Assembly (NCBI RefSeq): GCF_028714215.1
Contig: NZ_JAQTMS010000038.1
Location: 1-51,845, forward strand
Length of the DNA: 51,845 bases
Origin: Rhodoferax sp.
Lineage (GTDB): Bacteria; Pseudomonadota; Gammaproteobacteria; Burkholderiales; Burkholderiaceae_C
Reading direction: 5' to 3'
This document shows positions 48,511 through 51,845 of the stretch, piece by piece. The notes beneath the pieces are model-generated. The model had not been told where the DNA came from, did no database searches, and saw nothing but the letters and a program-made list of their open reading frames with translations. The translations under genes and the position numbers were made by a program. Within the stretch, counting starts at the first letter, position 1; each line of letters starts with the position of its first letter.

Positions 48511-49470
48511 TCAGTCGGCAGCCGGTTTCGCCGGCCGTGGTATTTTTTTGAACCTGATCATGCGGTCCAGCTCGATCGCATCCTTCTTCAGTTGACGCTG
48601 CGCATCGAGCTTCTTCCCGGCCGCCAGCCACTGGGCAAATTCTTCCGGCGTTTCCAGGCTGACGCAGCCGATCGCGGCGGCGCGAAAATCGTAGATCACG
48701 ATCTCGGCGGCTTTTTGCAGATTGACGCGCTTGCCGCCCTGCAGCGCGCCGCGTTTGCGGCCAATCGCTTCCAGCAGGTCTTCGTCGCTCAGGGCGGCCA
48801 CGGCATCGAGCTTGAAGCGCGCCTCGAGTTGCGCGGCGTAATGGGTTTTCAGGTAATCGAGCAACTCCAGCGCCACCTCTTCCTCGTTGAAGGCATTGCG
48901 CCCGATGGCGCCGCTGGCGGCCAGGTTGTAGCCGCTCTTGGCCACGATGATGCGCGGCCACAGCACGCCAGGCGTGTCATACAGGTAAAAGTCGTCGGCC
49001 AGGGAAATGCGCTGCTCCAGCTTGGTAATGCCCGCTTCGTCGCCGGTCTTGGCGGCGCGCTTGCCGGTCAGCGTGTTGATAAGGGTCGATTTGCCGACGT
49101 TGGGGATGCCGCAAATCAGCACCCGCATCGGCTTGACCATGCCGCCCCGGTTCGGCGCCAACGCAAAACAGGCCGGCAGCAGCGCCTTGGCCGGCGTTGC
49201 CACACTGGCGTCCAGCCCCAACGCCCGGGTGTCGGGTTGGGCGTTGTAATGCGCCAGCCACAAGGCGGTGCAGGCCGGATCGGCCAGGTCCTGCTTGTTC
49301 AAGACCTTCAGCGTCGGCTTGCCGGCAATGAGCTCGGAGAGCATCGGATTGGCGCTGGAACCAGGCAGCCGGGCGTCCAGCAACTCGACCACCACATCGA
49401 TATTCTTGATGCGTTCGCCTATGGCTTTTTTGGTCAAATGCATATGACCCGGAAACCACTGGATAGCCAT
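48511..49470 (-). CDS. ylqF: Ribosome biogenesis GTPase YlqF
   Basis: A 319-residue circularly permuted GTPase. G4 NKQD (58-61) precedes G1 GIPNVGKST (121-129) and G3 DTPG (165-168). The N-terminal IQWFPGHMHLTKKAI is the diagnostic YlqF/RbgA start, and the helical ANTAR-like C-terminal domain ends in a basic tail. It assists late assembly of the large ribosomal subunit. The permuted order separates it from classical Era/EngA GTPases. Confidence 0.92.
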   Translation of the reverse strand: MAIQWFPGHMHLTKKAIGERIKNIDVVVELLDARLPGSSANPMLSELIAGKPTLKVLNKQDLADPACTALWLAHYNAQPDTRALGLDASVATPAKALLPACFALAPNRGGMVKPMRVLICGIPNVGKSTLINTLTGKRAAKTGDEAGITKLEQRISLADDFYLYDTPGVLWPRIIVAKSGYNLAASGAIGRNAFNEEEVALELLDYLKTHYAAQLEARFKLDAVAALSDEDLLEAIGRKRGALQGGKRVNLQKAAEIVIYDFRAAAIGCVSLETPEEFAQWLAAGKKLDAQRQLKKDAIELDRMIRFKKIPRPAKPAAD

Positions 49471-49619
49471 GTATTCGTTTTCTCCTGTTGCCGACGAAAG
49501 CGGGACCGTCGAGCGTGTGAGGCAGCATTATGGGTCATCCCCACGCGCCGATCGGCACGCGTTGAGGCCGGGCCGGGCCCAATGCAGATAAACTGCTGGC
49601 ACCGCCTACGCACCCATCC

Positions 49620-50039
49620 ATGACCACCGACGAAATCATCCAGTTGCTGAACCAGAACAAGCCAGCTTGCGTGCAGACGCTCCATGGCCAGGTACTTGCA
49701 TTCAACCCCGAGAAAAACCAGTTGACCATGCAGTTCGAGCCGGGCCTGGACTGCTGTCACTCGGTCGATATTGTCCAGGGCGGCTACATCACCGCGATGC
49801 TGGATGCGGCGATGGCGCATATGACCATCGCCAGCGAAAAATTCCGTGTCGCACTGTCGTCGATCGACATCAACGTCAGCTTTCTCCGGCCCTCGCGCGC
49901 CGGTCGCTACACGGCCGTCGGTTCGATCGTCAAGCTGGGCAAAACGGTAGGCTATCTGAGGGCCGAACTGTTCAACGACAAAGGCGAACTGACGGCCAGC
50001 GCCACCTCCTCCGTCTACCTCACCCGCCACGCCAAATAG
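49620..50039 (+). CDS. PaaI-family hotdog thioesterase
   Basis: A 139-residue hotdog-fold protein with DIVQGGYITAMLDAAMAHMT, where the usual HGG is replaced by QGG; Asp in LDAAMA is kept. SSIDINVSFLRPSRAGRY follows. PaaI-type proteins hydrolyse acyl- or aryl-CoA thioesters. The substrate is unknown. It is preceded by 149 bases in which I see no clear promoter. Confidence 0.82.
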   Translation: MTTDEIIQLLNQNKPACVQTLHGQVLAFNPEKNQLTMQFEPGLDCCHSVDIVQGGYITAMLDAAMAHMTIASEKFRVALSSIDINVSFLRPSRAGRYTAVGSIVKLGKTVGYLRAELFNDKGELTASATSSVYLTRHAK

Positions 50040-50063
50040 CGGTGACGGGCGGTCCGCTGCGCC

Positions 50064-51845
50064 CTAAAAATCCAGCGCCGGCCGCATCGCCGAGGCTTTG
50101 ACAAAACGCCAGCGCCCGACGACGCAAGCCATCAACGCCGCCAGCGCGGCGGCCAGCACCACCAGCCACAGCGAGGTGTGCCACTGGCCGTCGTAGGCCC
50201 CGAACATGCAGGCCTTGATCGCCTTCACAACCCAGGTAATCGGCAGCCAGGGACTGATCTTGGCAAACAGGCCGCCGCTCAGTTCTATCGGCAGCACGCC
50301 ACCGGAGGAAGAGATTTGCACGGCCAAAAAGATCAGGGCCAGTGCCTTGCCGGCGTCGCCCAGGGCGCGTGTCAGTGCGAACACGATGAGCAAAAACGTT
50401 GCCGCCGCAAGCGCCAGCGTCAATGCCAGGGCGCCGACATGGGCCACCTGTACCTGCAGGACGAACAGCACCGCCAGCCATACCAGCAAGGCCTGCAGCA
50501 GCACCACCAGCAGTGGAATCAGGATCTTTCCCAATACCTGCGCCGGGCGTGAAAAAAAGACCGCGCGCCGCGGCAGCAAGCGCACCTGAATCAGGAATAC
50601 CGCCAGGCTGGCACCCAGCCACAAGGCGCCGGGAATGATGTTGGGCGCAAAGCCGCTGCCATTGTTCTGCACCGCGGCATCGACTTCCATGACCGGTTGC
50701 ACGGAGTTGGCCAGCCCCTGCGCGCTGCCGTCCATCTTCCGGACCGATTGCGGCAGCGAGCCGGCCAGCAGGTCCAGGCCGCCGGCCAGATGCTGGGCCG
50801 CGGCACTGACTTTTTGCGTGCCCTTGCTCAGCGTCGCGGAGCCCGCCGCAAGGGTGTCGGCCCCTTTGGCCAACTCATCGAGATGAGCATCCTCCGGCAG
50901 CTTGCCGACGGCGCTGCGAATACCGCCGCTGAGCGCCCGCATGCCGGTGGCAAGAGTGCCGACGCCGCTGCTGAGCTGCTTGGCGCCCTCGGTCAATTTC
51001 TCCTGTGCCAGGCCGGCGCTCTTGAGCCCGCCATCCAGACCGGCCAGCCCGCTGCCCAACTGATCCAGGCCCTCGGTAAGGCGCCCACTGACCAGCAGGC
51101 TGTTGCCGACTTCCTCGCGAAAGCCCGCCACCGCGCCCTGCATGCGCGCGTTGCCGCTTTGAAGTTCCTCCAGGCCGCGGCCCAACTCGACGTGCCCGGC
51201 CGCCAGTGCCTCGGCGCCATCGCGCAGCCGGCTCAGCTCGGAGTTGCGCGGCCGCCTGGCATCCATGGTGCGAAGCCCGACGCCCAGTTCCTTCAAGCCG
51301 GAGGTCAATTGCGTCACCGCCGGGTCGAGCCGGCCGCTGCCCGACGACAGCGCCTCGGCGCCCTTGGCGGCTTGATTGGCGCCACTGGCAAGCTCTTTGG
51401 CGCCCAGGCGCAGTTGATTGACGCCGTCGTTCAGGCGTTCGATGTTGCTCTGCGAGCCGGCGGCATCGGACAGCACCAAGGCCCAGCGCTGTTCGTTCAG
51501 GCTGCCGTTGACCTGGCGCCCCAGGTCTTCGGCAAAACGGCGCGCCAAACCGGCGCTCTGGTAGCTGTTGCCCTCCGAGGTGTAGATCACCAGCTTGCCG
51601 CCGCCCACCTGGGCGCCCGGAATGGCATTCGAGCTGAAGTCGGCCGGAATGATCAAGGCAAACGCCAGGTCGCCCTGGCGCACCGCACGGCGCGCCTGCT
51701 GCTCATCAGTGAAATCGACATAGCCAAAGGTATGCCGGGCGCGCAGTTTGGCCACCACTTCCTGACCGACGTTGAACACGTGCTTCTGGTATTCGATGCC
51801 TTGATCGAGGTTGACGATGGCCACCGGCAAGGCACCGGTCTTGCC
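50064..51845 (-). CDS. YhgE/Pip-like ABC-2 type membrane protein, N-terminus outside the window
   Basis: At least 593 residues; the frame is open at the right edge (first residues GKTGALPVAIVNLDQG), so the first membrane helix lies outside. A long extracytoplasmic region of helical repeats rich in Gly, Leu and Ser follows (LASGANQAAKGAEALSSGSG, LSSGVGTLATGMRALSGGI), like YhgE/Pip proteins. Five or six C-terminal membrane helices make an ABC-2-type domain (LPIELSGGLFAKISPWLPIT). Members export proteins, lipids or phage-receptor-related cargo; the cargo here is unknown. Confidence 0.83.
   Translation of the reverse strand, partial: GKTGALPVAIVNLDQGIEYQKHVFNVGQEVVAKLRARHTFGYVDFTDEQQARRAVRQGDLAFALIIPADFSSNAIPGAQVGGGKLVIYTSEGNSYQSAGLARRFAEDLGRQVNGSLNEQRWALVLSDAAGSQSNIERLNDGVNQLRLGAKELASGANQAAKGAEALSSGSGRLDPAVTQLTSGLKELGVGLRTMDARRPRNSELSRLRDGAEALAAGHVELGRGLEELQSGNARMQGAVAGFREEVGNSLLVSGRLTEGLDQLGSGLAGLDGGLKSAGLAQEKLTEGAKQLSSGVGTLATGMRALSGGIRSAVGKLPEDAHLDELAKGADTLAAGSATLSKGTQKVSAAAQHLAGGLDLLAGSLPQSVRKMDGSAQGLANSVQPVMEVDAAVQNNGSGFAPNIIPGALWLGASLAVFLIQVRLLPRRAVFFSRPAQVLGKILIPLLVVLLQALLVWLAVLFVLQVQVAHVGALALTLALAAATFLLIVFALTRALGDAGKALALIFLAVQISSSGGVLPIELSGGLFAKISPWLPITWVVKAIKACMFGAYDGQWHTSLWLVVLAAALAALMACVVGRWRFVKASAMRPALDF

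Overview
The window is G+C-rich chromosomal DNA with tight gene packing, many 4-bp ATGA stop/start overlaps and protein families typical of Betaproteobacteria. The gene set (MipA/OmpV, LytS/LytTR pair, GlnS, phasin-like protein, YeeE pair, catalase-like protein) and the short intergenic repeat at 39945-40030 suggest Burkholderiales, probably Comamonadaceae (Rhodoferax/Polaromonas-like). No rRNA gene, intact tRNA gene or CRISPR array was found, and no gene-free stretch exceeds 300 bases.

Left core region (1-22060). It opens with the tail of a MipA/OmpV barrel, a 2TM protein / LytS-type kinase / LytTR regulator operon, and an XRE regulator divergent from a small membrane protein across a perfect 30-bp palindrome. 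Next come a minus-strand Sel1 lipoprotein and CpdB-like nucleotidase, then a five-gene ABC importer operon that ends in a phosphodiesterase. An RND adaptor and pump pair runs the other way. A second five-gene minus-strand operon (TPR-like protein, LolD-like ATPase, FtsX permease, LolA-like carrier, barrel-like outer membrane protein) is split and bordered by REP-type repeats.

Accessory island (23872-34280). It starts at the stop codon of glnS. It holds DUF4258, DUF2283 and XRE genes, a degenerate duplicate of the glnS 3' end, and a visibly AT-rich two-gene unit coding for a HEPN protein and an ORC/CDC6-like P-loop ATPase. These are followed by a fused double DUF2283 protein, an MmeI-like type IIL restriction-modification enzyme, an antitoxin/ParE pair, an MNT nucleotidyltransferase with a shortened HEPN partner, HigB/HigA, a zinc-ribbon protein and a truncated MazF with its antitoxin. 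Several pieces are duplicated, fused or cut, as expected of a decaying defence and toxin-antitoxin island. The HEPN-ATPase pair is the best candidate here for an undescribed defence system.

Right core region (34345-51845). This is mostly housekeeping and stress functions: MDR oxidoreductase, nitroreductase, Dcp peptidase, an internally deleted HPF-like protein, a phasin-like protein and two YeeE-type sulfur transporters separated by an inserted repeat. A NYN nuclease and a CAP protein follow. A probable sulfur-stress operon (AhpD-like protein plus two rhodaneses) sits behind a CsoR/CstR-like operator. The window ends with a DsbA-like protein, an aspartoacylase-like protein, a catalase-like protein, a DHH phosphoesterase, a ferredoxin, YlqF, a thioesterase and a partial YhgE/Pip exporter. 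A ~160-bp hairpin repeat occurs twice (3967-4130 and 48031-48186), and its core is flipped relative to its flanks between the two copies.
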